Positions 55,042 to 63,864 of a stretch of DNA of 64,000 bases are shown piece after piece. The stretch covers positions 3,703,501 to 3,767,500 of the forward strand of contig NZ_CP012643.1 in the NCBI RefSeq assembly GCF_001310085.1, read 5' to 3'. Source of the stretch: Rufibacter tibetensis. GTDB lineage: Bacteria > Bacteroidota > Bacteroidia > Cytophagales > Hymenobacteraceae. Position numbers and translations under genes: made by a program. Under the pieces are notes generated by a model, which was not told the origin of the DNA, made no database searches, and saw nothing but the letters and a program-made list of their open reading frames with translations. The first letter of the stretch is position 1, and each line of letters begins with the position of its first letter.

Positions 55042-55989
55042 ATGAAAAAGTGGATGCCTTTTTTGTTTCTGATGTTCGTTGGCATTCTGGCGCATGCCCA
55101 GCAGAGAAAGCTGGTGGTGGCGCAGGATGGGAGCGGGGACCATACATCCATCCAGTCTGCGGTAGATGCTATTCCGGCCTTCCCCAATGAGCGCATTGAG
55201 ATTCATATCAAGAACGGCACGTACCGCGAGAAGCTGGTGATTTCCTCTTGGAAGACCAACCTCTCCTTCATTGGCGAAGACAGAGACAAAACCATTATCG
55301 TCTGGAACGACTACTCAGGCAAGGGCAACATCAACACCTTCACGTCTTACACCGTGCTGGTGCAGGGAAATGAATTCAAAGCCGAGAACCTCACCTTCCA
55401 GAACGATGCCGGTCCGGTAGGGCAGGCGGTGGCGCTGCACGTAGAGGCCGACCGCTGCGTGTTCCGGAACTGCCGTATTCTGGGTGACCAGGATACCATT
55501 TATGCCGGGGTTGATAACAGCCGCCAATATTACAAAGACTGCTACATTGAAGGTACTACAGACTTCATTTTTGGCCCAGCCACGGTGGTGTTTGAGGATT
55601 GTACCATTCATTGTAAGAAGAACTCCTACATCACGGCCGCCTCAACCCCGCAAAACCAACCCTATGGGTTTGTGTTCCTGAACTGCAAAATAACCACCGC
55701 CGCTCCTGAGGCAACTAAAGTGTATTTGGGCAGACCGTGGAGGCCTTATGCCCAAACAGTTTTCCTGAACACGGAACTTGGGGCGCACATCCGCCCGGAG
55801 GGCTGGCACAACTGGAATAAGCCCGATGCCGAGAAAACCACTTTGTACGCCGAGTACAAATCCAAAGGACCAGGAGCCGCTCCGGATAAACGGGTGGGCT
55901 GGTCTAAGCAGCTTTCCAGGAAAGAAGCCAAAAAATACAAACCAGAACTGGTGCTGGCCGGTCAGGACAAATGGAACCCCAGCAAGTAA
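55042..55989 (+). CDS. Pectin methylesterase (CE8), copy 1
   Basis: Removes methyl esters from homogalacturonan so that lyase and polygalacturonase can act. A 315-residue protein with signal peptide ending at HAQ (residue 20). Active-site segments are GPVGQAVALH (Gln), GDQDTIYA (Asp), GTTDFIFGPA (Asp nucleophile) and LGRPWRPYAQTVF (Arg and Trp). Complete and of normal length. It shares a related sequence with the second CE8 gene at 57317 but differs along the whole length, so the duplication is old. It is packed 7 bp after the lyase gene. Confidence 0.94.
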   Translation: MKKWMPFLFLMFVGILAHAQQRKLVVAQDGSGDHTSIQSAVDAIPAFPNERIEIHIKNGTYREKLVISSWKTNLSFIGEDRDKTIIVWNDYSGKGNINTFTSYTVLVQGNEFKAENLTFQNDAGPVGQAVALHVEADRCVFRNCRILGDQDTIYAGVDNSRQYYKDCYIEGTTDFIFGPATVVFEDCTIHCKKNSYITAASTPQNQPYGFVFLNCKITTAAPEATKVYLGRPWRPYAQTVFLNTELGAHIRPEGWHNWNKPDAEKTTLYAEYKSKGPGAAPDKRVGWSKQLSRKEAKKYKPELVLAGQDKWNPSK

Positions 55990-56057
55990 GGCTTCGGCCT
56001 CAAAGTAGATTAAAAGAATTCCCTCATTCGCTTATCAAGAACTAGACTCAAAGCCAT

Positions 56058-57308
56058 ATGAAATTCAGCCAAATTGCCTTTTTCGCGCTCGCCCTGTTTA
56101 CTCTGGCGTGTAGCTCAAGCAAGTCAACTTCTTCTTCCTCTTCCGGGACTAGTGCCGTGTCTCCTTCAGGAAAACCCTATTCTGTGTGGATGGCCGATTC
56201 TGAGATGAAGCGTAGCCCGCAAGGCTGGATGATTGATTTCCGCCCCGAGCCTAAGTGGGATTACACCCAAGGGCTTTTCGCAAGTGCTCTGGAAAGAGTC
56301 TGGAAAAAGACCGGTGACCGTAAGTACTTCAACTACATCAAAGCCTTCGCTGATACCATGATTACGGAGGACGGCACCATTAAAACCTACAAAAAGTCTG
56401 ACTACAACATTGACCGCGTAAACCCGGGTAAATTCCTGATTGCGCTCTACAAAGAAACCGGTCAGCGAGAATACAGAATTGCCATTGACGAGTTGCGCGA
56501 CCAAATGCGCACGCACCCCAGAACGTCTGAAGGCGGTTTCTGGCACAAGAAAATTTATCCGCACCAAATGTGGCTGGATGGTTTGTACATGGCCTCCCCG
56601 TTCCTGGCGCAATACGGTGCTAATTTCAATGAGCCGCAGTTATTCAGTGAAGTAGCCAAGCAGATCAAACTGGTAGACAAGTACACCTACGTAAAAGAGA
56701 AAAACCTCTTCTATCATGGTTGGGACGAAAAACGCGAGCAGAAATGGGCTGATCCTAAAACCGGATTGTCGCCAAATGTTTGGGGACGCGCCATGGGTTG
56801 GTACGCCATGGCTTTGGTTGATGTCTTAGACTTTATTCCTGAGAACCACCCGGAAAGAGAAGACATTCTGAAAATCACTCAGAAAATGGCGGGCTCCATT
56901 GCCCAATACCAAGATCCTAAAACCGGTTTATGGTGGCAGGTAGTGGACCAGGGTGGCAGAGAAGGCAATTACCGCGAGGGATCGGCCTCCAGCATGTTCA
57001 CTTATTTTTTAGTAAAAGCGGCTAAGAAAGGCTACATAGACCAGAAGTACATGGACAACGCGCGTCGCGGCTACAATGGCATCCTGGAAAACCTCATCAA
57101 GAAAAATTCAGACGGAACCATCAGCATTACACAGGTTTGCGCGGTGGCAGGACTGGGCGGTACGCCGTACCGCGATGGTACCTATGAATACTATATCAAC
57201 GAGGAGAAGCGCGACAATGACCCCAAAGCCGTGTCGCCGTTCATCATGGCCGCGTTGGAGTTTGAGGAAATGGGCAAAGCTGCGGCTTCTAAATCGGCTT
57301 CTAAATAA
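56058..57308 (+). CDS. Unsaturated rhamnogalacturonyl/galacturonyl hydrolase, GH105
   Basis: Hydrolyses the unsaturated uronic acid from the ends of lyase products, giving DKI for KduI. The 416-residue protein has a lipoprotein signal ending at ALFTLAC and a Ser-rich linker. The (alpha/alpha)6 barrel shows KPYSVWMADSEMKRSP, WDYTQGLFASALERVW, MWLDGLYMASPFLAQYG (with the catalytic Asp) and NVWGRAMGWYAMALVD. GH88 is related; the sequence looks more like GH105. It lies between the two CE8 genes. Confidence 0.92.
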   Translation: MKFSQIAFFALALFTLACSSSKSTSSSSSGTSAVSPSGKPYSVWMADSEMKRSPQGWMIDFRPEPKWDYTQGLFASALERVWKKTGDRKYFNYIKAFADTMITEDGTIKTYKKSDYNIDRVNPGKFLIALYKETGQREYRIAIDELRDQMRTHPRTSEGGFWHKKIYPHQMWLDGLYMASPFLAQYGANFNEPQLFSEVAKQIKLVDKYTYVKEKNLFYHGWDEKREQKWADPKTGLSPNVWGRAMGWYAMALVDVLDFIPENHPEREDILKITQKMAGSIAQYQDPKTGLWWQVVDQGGREGNYREGSASSMFTYFLVKAAKKGYIDQKYMDNARRGYNGILENLIKKNSDGTISITQVCAVAGLGGTPYRDGTYEYYINEEKRDNDPKAVSPFIMAALEFEEMGKAAASKSASK

Positions 57309-57316
57309 GGATAGGC

Positions 57317-58303
57317 ATGACGTTCAAGAAGCCTTTTCTGGTGCTGGCCTTGCTTTTCGGAGCTTTACTGGTGCAGGCACAGAAATATGATTTTGTAGTG
57401 GCCAAAGACGGGAGCGGAAACTTCAAAACGGTACAGGAAGCCATCAATGCGGTGCCTGATTTCCGGAAGAACACCACCACCATCTTCATCAAGAACGGCA
57501 CCTACAAAGAGAAACTCACTTTGCCGGCCACCAAAACGGCAGTAAAAATGATTGGCGAGGACGTGAGGAAAACCATCCTCACCTTTGATGATTACGCGGC
57601 CAAGAAGAACCGCTTTGGCGAGGAGATGGGCACCACCGGGTCTACCAGCTTCTATGTCTTCGGCGATGATTTCACCGCCGAGAACATCACGTTTGAGAAC
57701 TCGTCCGGCCCAGTAGGGCAGGCAGTGGCCGTACGCATTGACGGAGACAAGGTCATGTTCCAGAACTGCCGTTTCCTGGGTTTCCAGGATACTTTGTACC
57801 CGCACGGTGAGAAAAGCCGCCAGTACTATAGAAACTGCTACATAGAAGGCACCACCGATTTCATCTTCGGGTGGTCCACAGCCGTGTTTGAGAACTGCGA
57901 GATCTTCGCTAAGAAAGGCGGCAGTTTCATTACTGCTGCTTCAACTATTGAAGGCGCTCCTTACGGGTTTGTGTTCCTGAACTGCCGGCTCACCGGCGAT
58001 GCCCCGGAGAAGTCATATTACCTGGGCCGGCCGTGGAGACCTTTCGCCAAGACGGTGTTCATCAACACGTACATGGGCAAGCACATCAAGCCTGAGGGCT
58101 GGCACAACTGGAACAAACCGGAGGCCGAGAAACAAGTGCTGTACGCCGAATACAACTCCACCGGACCTGGCGCTTCTACAAAAGACCGCGTGAAATGGTC
58201 TAAACAACTCACTGCCGAGCAGGTCAAAGACTACTCTTTAGAGAAGGTGTTCGGAGACTGGAATCCGCTGGCGGTAAAACCAGCGGTTCAGGCCGGCAAA
58301 TAA
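57317..58303 (+). CDS. Pectin methylesterase (CE8), copy 2
   Basis: A second CE8 enzyme, 328 residues, signal ending at VQAQ (residue 22). Active-site segments are GPVGQAVAVR, GFQDTLYPHG, GTTDFIFGWS and LGRPWRPFAKTVF. It carries an extra insertion (RFGEEMGTTGSTSFYVFG) relative to copy 1. It starts 8 bp after the GH105 stop and is translationally close to it. Two divergent esterases may prefer different methylation patterns or polymer lengths; this is inference. Confidence 0.94.
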   Translation: MTFKKPFLVLALLFGALLVQAQKYDFVVAKDGSGNFKTVQEAINAVPDFRKNTTTIFIKNGTYKEKLTLPATKTAVKMIGEDVRKTILTFDDYAAKKNRFGEEMGTTGSTSFYVFGDDFTAENITFENSSGPVGQAVAVRIDGDKVMFQNCRFLGFQDTLYPHGEKSRQYYRNCYIEGTTDFIFGWSTAVFENCEIFAKKGGSFITAASTIEGAPYGFVFLNCRLTGDAPEKSYYLGRPWRPFAKTVFINTYMGKHIKPEGWHNWNKPEAEKQVLYAEYNSTGPGASTKDRVKWSKQLTAEQVKDYSLEKVFGDWNPLAVKPAVQAGK

Positions 58304-58472
58304 GTTAATTTTGTTTTGCCTCTGTTTTCCAGAAATCACCCTGAAAGCAGCGAGAGGGTTTATCTGAAGTCACCAGAAGAGATAGGAGAGGACAGGTAAG
58401 ACAAATTGAGGCAAGGGGAGAGGCCCGGAACCAGAATTGTACAGGGCCACCGATTTAACATTACCATTGAAT

Positions 58473-60128
58473 ATGAAAATCAGATATTATACCGCTGGGT
58501 TTCTTTTCCTGATGGCCTGCCAGACGGAAAAGTCGTCGCCTACGGTTTCTTCTTCCCCCGCTGTTTCTTCCAATGAAGTGTCAAACGTGTGGGTCTCTGA
58601 TAAAGGAGACGGTACCTTCCAAAATCCGGTCCTGGATGCCGACTACTCTGATCCCGATGTGGTGCGCGTAGGCGATGACTTCTACATGACCTCCTCCAGC
58701 TTTAGTTCTATTCCGGGTTTGCAGATTCTGCACTCCAAAGACATGATCAATTGGAAAATCATCGGGTATGCCTTAGATCGGCTGCCGCCTTATGATCATT
58801 TCGCCAAACCGCAGCACGGCAATGGCGTGTGGGCGCCTGCTATCCGGCATCACAAGGGCGAGTTCTACATCTATTGGGGAGACCCGGACTTTGGGATTTA
58901 CATGGTGAAAACCAATAACCCGGCGGGCCGCTGGGATGCGCCGGTACTGGTGATGGAGGGCAAAGGCCTGATTGACTCCTGCCCGCTGTGGGACGAGGAC
59001 GGCAATACCTACCTGGTGCACGGTTGGGCCGGAAGCCGGGCAGGCATTAAAAGCATGCTTACCGTAAACCGCATGAACCCCGAGGGCACCAAGGTCCTGG
59101 ATGAGGGCGTGATGGTATTTGACGGCCATGATGCACACCCCACCGTGGAGGGGCCGAAGTTCTACAAGCGCAACGGCTACTATTACATCTTTGCCCCGGC
59201 CGGTGGCGTGTCTACAGGTTGGCAACTGGTGCTGCGCTCTAAAAACGTGTATGGCCCTTACGAAGAGAAAATAGTTATGGACCAGGGCCAGACGCCTATA
59301 AATGGTCCGCACCAAGGCGCTTGGGTAGACACCAAATCAGGTGAAGACTGGTTTTTCCATTTTCAGGACAAGGAGGCATACGGCCGCGTGGTGCACCTGC
59401 AGCCCATGAAGTGGGTGAATGACTGGCCCGTGATTGGCGAAGACAAAGACGGGGACGGCAAAGGCCAGCCGGTGCTCACCTACAAAAAGCCGAACGTGGG
59501 CAAAACCTACCCCGTCATGACGCCCGCCGAGTCTGATGAGTTTAACAACCACACATTAGGCTTGCAGTGGCAGTGGCACGCCAACCCCAAAGCCACCTGG
59601 GCCTTCGCCTCCAACAAAGGCCACCTGCGCCTTTTCACCGATCAGATGCCAGAGGGCGGCAAAAACCTGTGGGATGTGCCCAACCTGCTGCTCCAGAAAT
59701 TCCCCGGCGAGACCTTCACCGTCACCACCAAACTCAAGTTCACTCCCAACCCTAAGCTGGAAAATGAGCGCACGGGCTTGGTAGTGATGGGTCTGGATTA
59801 TGGCTTTGTATCTGTACTCAGCAAGAAAGACGGCCTGTACCTTACCTACAATACCGCTCAGAAAGCCGACAAAGGCACGTCTGAAAAAGAGCAAGTTTTG
59901 GGAAAACTCACCGGAAACGAAGTGCAGTTCCGAGTACAGGTAAGCCCGGGGGCCAAGTGCCAGTTCAGCTACTCAGAAGACGGGCAGAACTTCAAGAACG
60001 CAGGCACGCCATTTACCGCCACAGTCGGCAAATGGATAGGCGCCAAAGTGGGTTTGTTTGCCCTCAGAGATGACAAAACCAATGACTCCGGCTTCGCCGA
60101 TTACGACTGGTTTAGGTTCTCTAAGTAG
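58473..60128 (+). CDS. Glycoside hydrolase family 43 lipoprotein with C-terminal beta-sandwich
   Basis: A 551-residue exported enzyme. The signal is MKIRYYTAGFLFLMAC with a lipobox Cys16; the upstream part of the frame (from 58437) is not needed. The five-bladed propeller has the base Asp in YSDPDVVRVGDDFYMTSSSF, GVWAPAIRHHKGEFYIYWGD, a transition-state Asp in LIDSCPLWDEDGNTYLVHGW and the acid Glu in VEGPKFYKRNGYYYIF. From about residue 355 a concanavalin-like domain follows. GH43 members include arabinofuranosidases, xylosidases and galactosidases. In this locus arabinan or arabinogalactan side chains of RG-I are likely substrates. Confidence 0.92.
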   Translation: MKIRYYTAGFLFLMACQTEKSSPTVSSSPAVSSNEVSNVWVSDKGDGTFQNPVLDADYSDPDVVRVGDDFYMTSSSFSSIPGLQILHSKDMINWKIIGYALDRLPPYDHFAKPQHGNGVWAPAIRHHKGEFYIYWGDPDFGIYMVKTNNPAGRWDAPVLVMEGKGLIDSCPLWDEDGNTYLVHGWAGSRAGIKSMLTVNRMNPEGTKVLDEGVMVFDGHDAHPTVEGPKFYKRNGYYYIFAPAGGVSTGWQLVLRSKNVYGPYEEKIVMDQGQTPINGPHQGAWVDTKSGEDWFFHFQDKEAYGRVVHLQPMKWVNDWPVIGEDKDGDGKGQPVLTYKKPNVGKTYPVMTPAESDEFNNHTLGLQWQWHANPKATWAFASNKGHLRLFTDQMPEGGKNLWDVPNLLLQKFPGETFTVTTKLKFTPNPKLENERTGLVVMGLDYGFVSVLSKKDGLYLTYNTAQKADKGTSEKEQVLGKLTGNEVQFRVQVSPGAKCQFSYSEDGQNFKNAGTPFTATVGKWIGAKVGLFALRDDKTNDSGFADYDWFRFSK

Positions 60129-60253
60129 CCGTTCCAGCGTTTAGGGGCTGTTTTAGAGAAAGCAGGTCCTAACTAACATAAACAAGAATAGAGGAATAAA
60201 GCTTCAGGATCGTGTGACTTGAGGCAGAGAAAAAGAATTTAAATAGTAAAGAT

Positions 60254-62014
60254 ATGAGCATGAAAAAGGTAATTTCCAGCAAGTTCCTGTTGACGTTGGG
60301 ACTAGTAAGTGCATTCCAGTTCTCGTGCCAGCGCGAAACTTCTGCGCCGGCAGCCAGTACGTCTTCCACCAATGCCACCACGGCTGGGGTAAATGTTTCC
60401 AATGCCAGTGTTGACGCTACTATTTATGATGGCATTGAGTTTGACATGCCCAAGGTGAAGGAAACCAAGTTTCCCAACTATAGCGTGAGCATCACTAAAT
60501 ATGGCGCCGTAGGCGATGGCATCACTAAAAACACCCAGGCCTTTGAACAGGCTATTGCCGATGTGTCAGCGAAAGGCGGTGGACGCGTGGTGATCCCGCG
60601 CGGACTGTGGTTGACTGGACCAATTGTAATGAAGAGCAACATTGACCTGCACGCGGAGGCTGGTTCTATGGTAATTTTTAGCCGTGACTTTGATGATTAT
60701 CCTTTGGTTCAAACCAGTTTTGAAGGGTTGAACACCTGGCGGTGCCAATCGCCTATTTCAGGAAATAACCTGGAGAACATCGCGATCACTGGTGATGGTA
60801 CTTTTGACGGAAACGGTGATGCATGGCGCCCGGTGAAGAAAAGTAAGATGACCGATGCCCAGTGGAAAACCCTGACTAAAACCGGAGTATTGAGCGAAGA
60901 TGGTAAAACGTGGTATCCTACAGCAATCTCCCGGAAAGCAGATGCCAAGGATAATTTTAACGTGCCTAACTTCAAAACCAAAGCAGAGTTTGAAGCGGTG
61001 AAAGATTACCTGCGTCCGGTATTGTTGAGTCTGGTAAACTGCAAAACCGTGCTGTTGGACGGGCCTACCTTCCAGAACTCACCGGCCTGGAACTTGCACC
61101 CGCTTATGTGCCAGGACATTATCTTGAGAAACCTGAACGTGCGTAACCCTTGGTACTCGCAGAATGGCGATGGTCTGGACCTGGAGTCGTGCAAAAACGC
61201 GCTGGTGTACAACAACACCTTTGACGTAGGCGATGATGCCATCTGCTTTAAATCAGGCAAAGACAAAGACGGTCGTGACAGAGGCGTACCTACTGAAAAC
61301 GTGATCGTGAAAAACAATGTGGTGTACCACGGCCACGGCGGTTTTGTGGTGGGCAGTGAGATGTCTGGTGGGGTAAAAAACGTGCACGTGTCTAACTGTA
61401 CTTTCATGGGTACTGACATTGGGTTGCGTTTCAAAAGTACCCGCGGCAGAGGCGGTGTAGTAGAGAACATCTGGATCTCCAACATTGACATGATCAACAT
61501 TCCTACCCAAGCTATCAGCTTCAACTTGTTTTACGGCGGTAACTCGCCGGTATTGGAAGAAGACCAGAAAGCCAGCACCGAAGCCCGGGTAGAAAAACTG
61601 GTACCAGTTACGGAGGAAACGCCTTCGTTCAAAAACATCTGGATGCGCAACATTACCGTTTCTGGCGCTGATGAGGCAGTTGCCTTACAAGGACTTCCTG
61701 AAATGAACCTGCAAAACGTTAGCCTTGAAAATGCTTTCCTGAAAGCCAGAAAAGGTATATCGGCGGTAGATGCATCAGGCATTGTGCTGAAGAACGTGAA
61801 GGTAATCACCGAAAAAGGCCCGGCCCTCACCATCTATAACAGCAAGGACATCAACGTGCAGGGGTTGTCTTTCAACCAGACCAAGGAACCTGCGGTGAAA
61901 GTAATGGGACCTTTAACCAAGAATGTGAAGCTTAACAACAAAGACTTTTCAAGTGCGACCACCCAAATCTCCAAAGGGAAAGATTTAGGGAAAGCGGCTG
62001 TTTCTATGCAATAA
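60254..62014 (+). CDS. Polygalacturonase / rhamnogalacturonase, GH28
   Basis: Hydrolyses galacturonic acid linkages in pectin. A 586-residue lipoprotein (signal ending at FQFSC), right-handed beta-helix. All GH28 catalytic groups are present: NGDGLD at 304-309 (Asp306, Asp309 region), GDD at 326-328, HGHGG at 359-363 and RFK at 392-394. The N-terminal ITKYGAVGDGITKNTQAFEQ is typical. Longer than fungal enzymes and similar to the bacterial exo-acting group. It follows the GH43 gene, and a T-rich hairpin terminator comes next. Confidence 0.94.
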   Translation: MSMKKVISSKFLLTLGLVSAFQFSCQRETSAPAASTSSTNATTAGVNVSNASVDATIYDGIEFDMPKVKETKFPNYSVSITKYGAVGDGITKNTQAFEQAIADVSAKGGGRVVIPRGLWLTGPIVMKSNIDLHAEAGSMVIFSRDFDDYPLVQTSFEGLNTWRCQSPISGNNLENIAITGDGTFDGNGDAWRPVKKSKMTDAQWKTLTKTGVLSEDGKTWYPTAISRKADAKDNFNVPNFKTKAEFEAVKDYLRPVLLSLVNCKTVLLDGPTFQNSPAWNLHPLMCQDIILRNLNVRNPWYSQNGDGLDLESCKNALVYNNTFDVGDDAICFKSGKDKDGRDRGVPTENVIVKNNVVYHGHGGFVVGSEMSGGVKNVHVSNCTFMGTDIGLRFKSTRGRGGVVENIWISNIDMINIPTQAISFNLFYGGNSPVLEEDQKASTEARVEKLVPVTEETPSFKNIWMRNITVSGADEAVALQGLPEMNLQNVSLENAFLKARKGISAVDASGIVLKNVKVITEKGPALTIYNSKDINVQGLSFNQTKEPAVKVMGPLTKNVKLNNKDFSSATTQISKGKDLGKAAVSMQ

Positions 62015-62017
62015 TCT

Positions 62018-62050
62018 AAAAAGAGGGCCTAAAACAGGCTCTCTTTTTTT
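62018..62050 (+). terminator. Terminator after the GH28 gene
   Basis: AAAGAGGGCCT pairs with AGGCTCTCTTT with one wobble and a 5-base loop, then T8. It stands 12 bp before the next start codon, so partial read-through into the CE12 gene is likely. Confidence 0.75.
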
Positions 62051-62061
62051 TGTGAATACTT

Positions 62062-62874
62062 ATGATTGTTGATTTCAATATTTTGAATAAAAAGGTACTA
62101 GCCGCACTCTTCTTGGTTTGCAGCCTAGCAGTGATGTCTTTTGCACCTTTCAAAAAGAAGATTGTAAGAGTGTACCTCATTGGAGATTCTACTGTGGCAG
62201 ATTACTCTGACTATGATGGCGAAGATTACCTAAACAAGCGTTACCCGATCATGGGGTGGGGACAGGTTTTTAAGCCGTTTTTAGCAAAAGACAGCCTAAA
62301 CAAAGTAAAGCATCTGATTAAAGCCGACAGCGTTATTCTGCTGGATAAGGCCCGGGGTGGACGCAGCACGCGTACTTTCTTTGAGGAAGGCCGTTGGGCG
62401 CAGGTGTACAAAGACCTTAAAAAGAATGATGTGGTCATGATTCAGTTCGGGCACAATGATGCCGCGGTAGACAAGCCTGAACGGTTCGTGACCATTCAAG
62501 GCTACAAAGAATTTCTTCGCCTGTATATCAATCAGACCCGCGAGAAAGGTGCCTACCCCATCTTGTTAACTCCGGTAGCCCGCAACTATCCCTGGAAAGA
62601 CGGCAAGATTGGCAACGTACACGGCGAGTACCCACAGGCGGTGAAAGACGTGGCCAAGGAATTGAATGTGCCTTTGATTGATTTGCAGCAACTGTCCATT
62701 GATTCATTTTCCGCAAAAGGGCAAGAATACGTAACTGCTAATTACTTTATGAATCTTCCGGCAGGCCAATACAAAAACTACCCCGAAGGGCAGAAGGACA
62801 ATACGCATTTCCAACCCGCCGGTGCCAAGGAAGTTGCCAGATTGGTATTTGAGGGAATGAAAAATTTAAAATAG
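62062..62874 (+). CDS. Rhamnogalacturonan acetylesterase-like SGNH hydrolase, CE12
   Basis: Deacetylates rhamnogalacturonan or other pectic chains outside the cytoplasm. A 270-residue SGNH hydrolase with a signal-anchor-like N-terminus (KVLAALFLVCSLAVMSF). It has block I IGDSTVAD (nucleophile Ser), GWGQVFKPF, block III FGHNDAA and block V DNTHFQPAGAKEVARL with catalytic Asp and His. The family CE12 is the best match. Last gene of the pectin enzyme series, followed by a strong terminator. Confidence 0.9.
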   Translation: MIVDFNILNKKVLAALFLVCSLAVMSFAPFKKKIVRVYLIGDSTVADYSDYDGEDYLNKRYPIMGWGQVFKPFLAKDSLNKVKHLIKADSVILLDKARGGRSTRTFFEEGRWAQVYKDLKKNDVVMIQFGHNDAAVDKPERFVTIQGYKEFLRLYINQTREKGAYPILLTPVARNYPWKDGKIGNVHGEYPQAVKDVAKELNVPLIDLQQLSIDSFSAKGQEYVTANYFMNLPAGQYKNYPEGQKDNTHFQPAGAKEVARLVFEGMKNLK

Positions 62875-62912
62875 CCTCCTTTTAATAAGCCTGGGTAGGC
62901 TCCTAAAATGTT

Positions 62913-62970
62913 AAAAGCGTTTCACCTCTGTTTTTCTGAATACAGAGGTGAAACGCTTTTCTTTTTGTCT
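62913..62970 (+). terminator. Strong terminator at the end of the pectin operon
   Basis: A perfect 18-bp stem (62913-62930 with 62943-62960) and a 12-base loop, followed by CTTTTTG. The stem ends carry an AAAAGCG/CGCTTTT base. Confidence 0.88.
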
Positions 62971-63242
62971 TTTGTCAGAAGACGAAAGACTTATCACTGA
63001 AAGTGCTTCCACAAGAGGTGACAAGAACTATTTTTCAAATAAGGTATCAAAGCATACTTCATGATAGGTTAATGCCAGGTGGCAGGTACTTACTAAATGA
63101 ATCAAAAAAGAGGGTTTTTAGAAAATATCAAAAATTTGGCAGAAGATTGCTTGTGATTTGAGGAAAATACAATTAACTTTCCTTTATAAGGAAAAAACGA
63201 AATGAGGTGGGTTGTGAAGGACCTATTTTTTTTAGAAGGTTT

Positions 63243-63257
63243 GTGCAATCGATTGTC
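63243..63257. promoter_or_regulatory. Distal LacI operator candidate
   Basis: GTGCAATCGATTGTC, with the perfect 10-bp palindrome CAATCGATTG, matches the other sites in the window. It lies about 620 bp before the SusC start and 489 bp before the proximal operator. No promoter-like sequence follows it, so it may be an auxiliary site for looping or a relic of a deleted promoter. Confidence 0.55.
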
Positions 63258-63732
63258 TTAATAAGGGCAGGCAGGACTTGTAGAAAGGTGGGGGAAAGTG
63301 GAAGTATAGGAGTTTTTTGAAATACACTCCTTCAAGTACCCGGACCTTCCCAGGGTTATTCCTTCAAGTAGCAGAAGTTTTAGATGTTTTAATAGATTTT
63401 ATTACTATACATCACATTCCTCCATATGGTATTTTTAGTTTTGCTCTTCCTTCTTCTCACCTTAGGGTTTAATTCTTTACTAGGTTTTCTTAATAAAATT
63501 AAAGGTTTTTTATTAAATAAAAGGACTGAAACATTAGACTGCCGCTATTCTCCTGTTATTTGCAGCATCGGTAAAATCCTTCATTTCATAGAAGTTGGAA
63601 AGGAACCTGCTTACCTGCTTCAAAGGGTTTCTCCGGCAAGAACTAGGGAATCCCCTTTCTTAAGAAACCTCTAAAATATACCTGAAAACAATCCTGTTAT
63701 ACATCGGCAAAAGCAAAATCATAAGAAGATTA

Positions 63733-63748
63733 GTGCAATCGATTGCTC
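63733..63748. promoter_or_regulatory. Proximal LacI operator candidate before the second SusC gene
   Basis: The perfect 12-bp palindrome GCAATCGATTGC within GTGCAATCGATTGCTC. It shares TGCAATCGNTTGC with the site at 44954. Confidence 0.7.
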
Positions 63749-63776
63749 TTTTTGGATTTTAACAATAGTAGCCTTG
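63743..63776 (+). promoter_or_regulatory. Candidate promoter overlapping the proximal operator
   Basis: TTG at 63743-63745 (inside the operator) and TAGCCTTG at 63769-63776, 23 bp apart; GTGT follows the -7 box as at the 45035 SusC gene. About 89 bp of leader would precede the start codon. Confidence 0.4.
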
Positions 63777-63864
63777 GTGTGCAAGTGTTACTTGCCGCTT
63801 AACAATACTAACCGAATACCTAACCTATACACTGTTCATTTTATCACCTTAAATCATTTCACCT

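Larger units (their letters stand above)
62961..63864. other. Long AT-rich regulatory spacer before a second SusC gene
   Basis: About 900 bp with no gene that I accept. An 82-codon frame at 63426-63674 opens with a hydrophobic run but has no recognisable domain and low-complexity AT-rich sequence. The spacer holds two operators of the AATCGATTG type, at 63243-63257 and 63733-63748, 489 bp apart, and a promoter candidate next to the second. Confidence 0.6.

Noticed and set aside
58773-59315. 180-codon minus-strand frame in GH43
   Set aside because: Antisense to the catalytic propeller motifs of the GH43 enzyme; no signal or domain.
63426-63674. 82-codon frame in the spacer before the last SusC gene
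   Set aside because: The hydrophobic start comes from T-rich sequence, the remainder has no protein pattern, and no ribosome-binding or promoter signal is seen. It could be a relic but is not supported.
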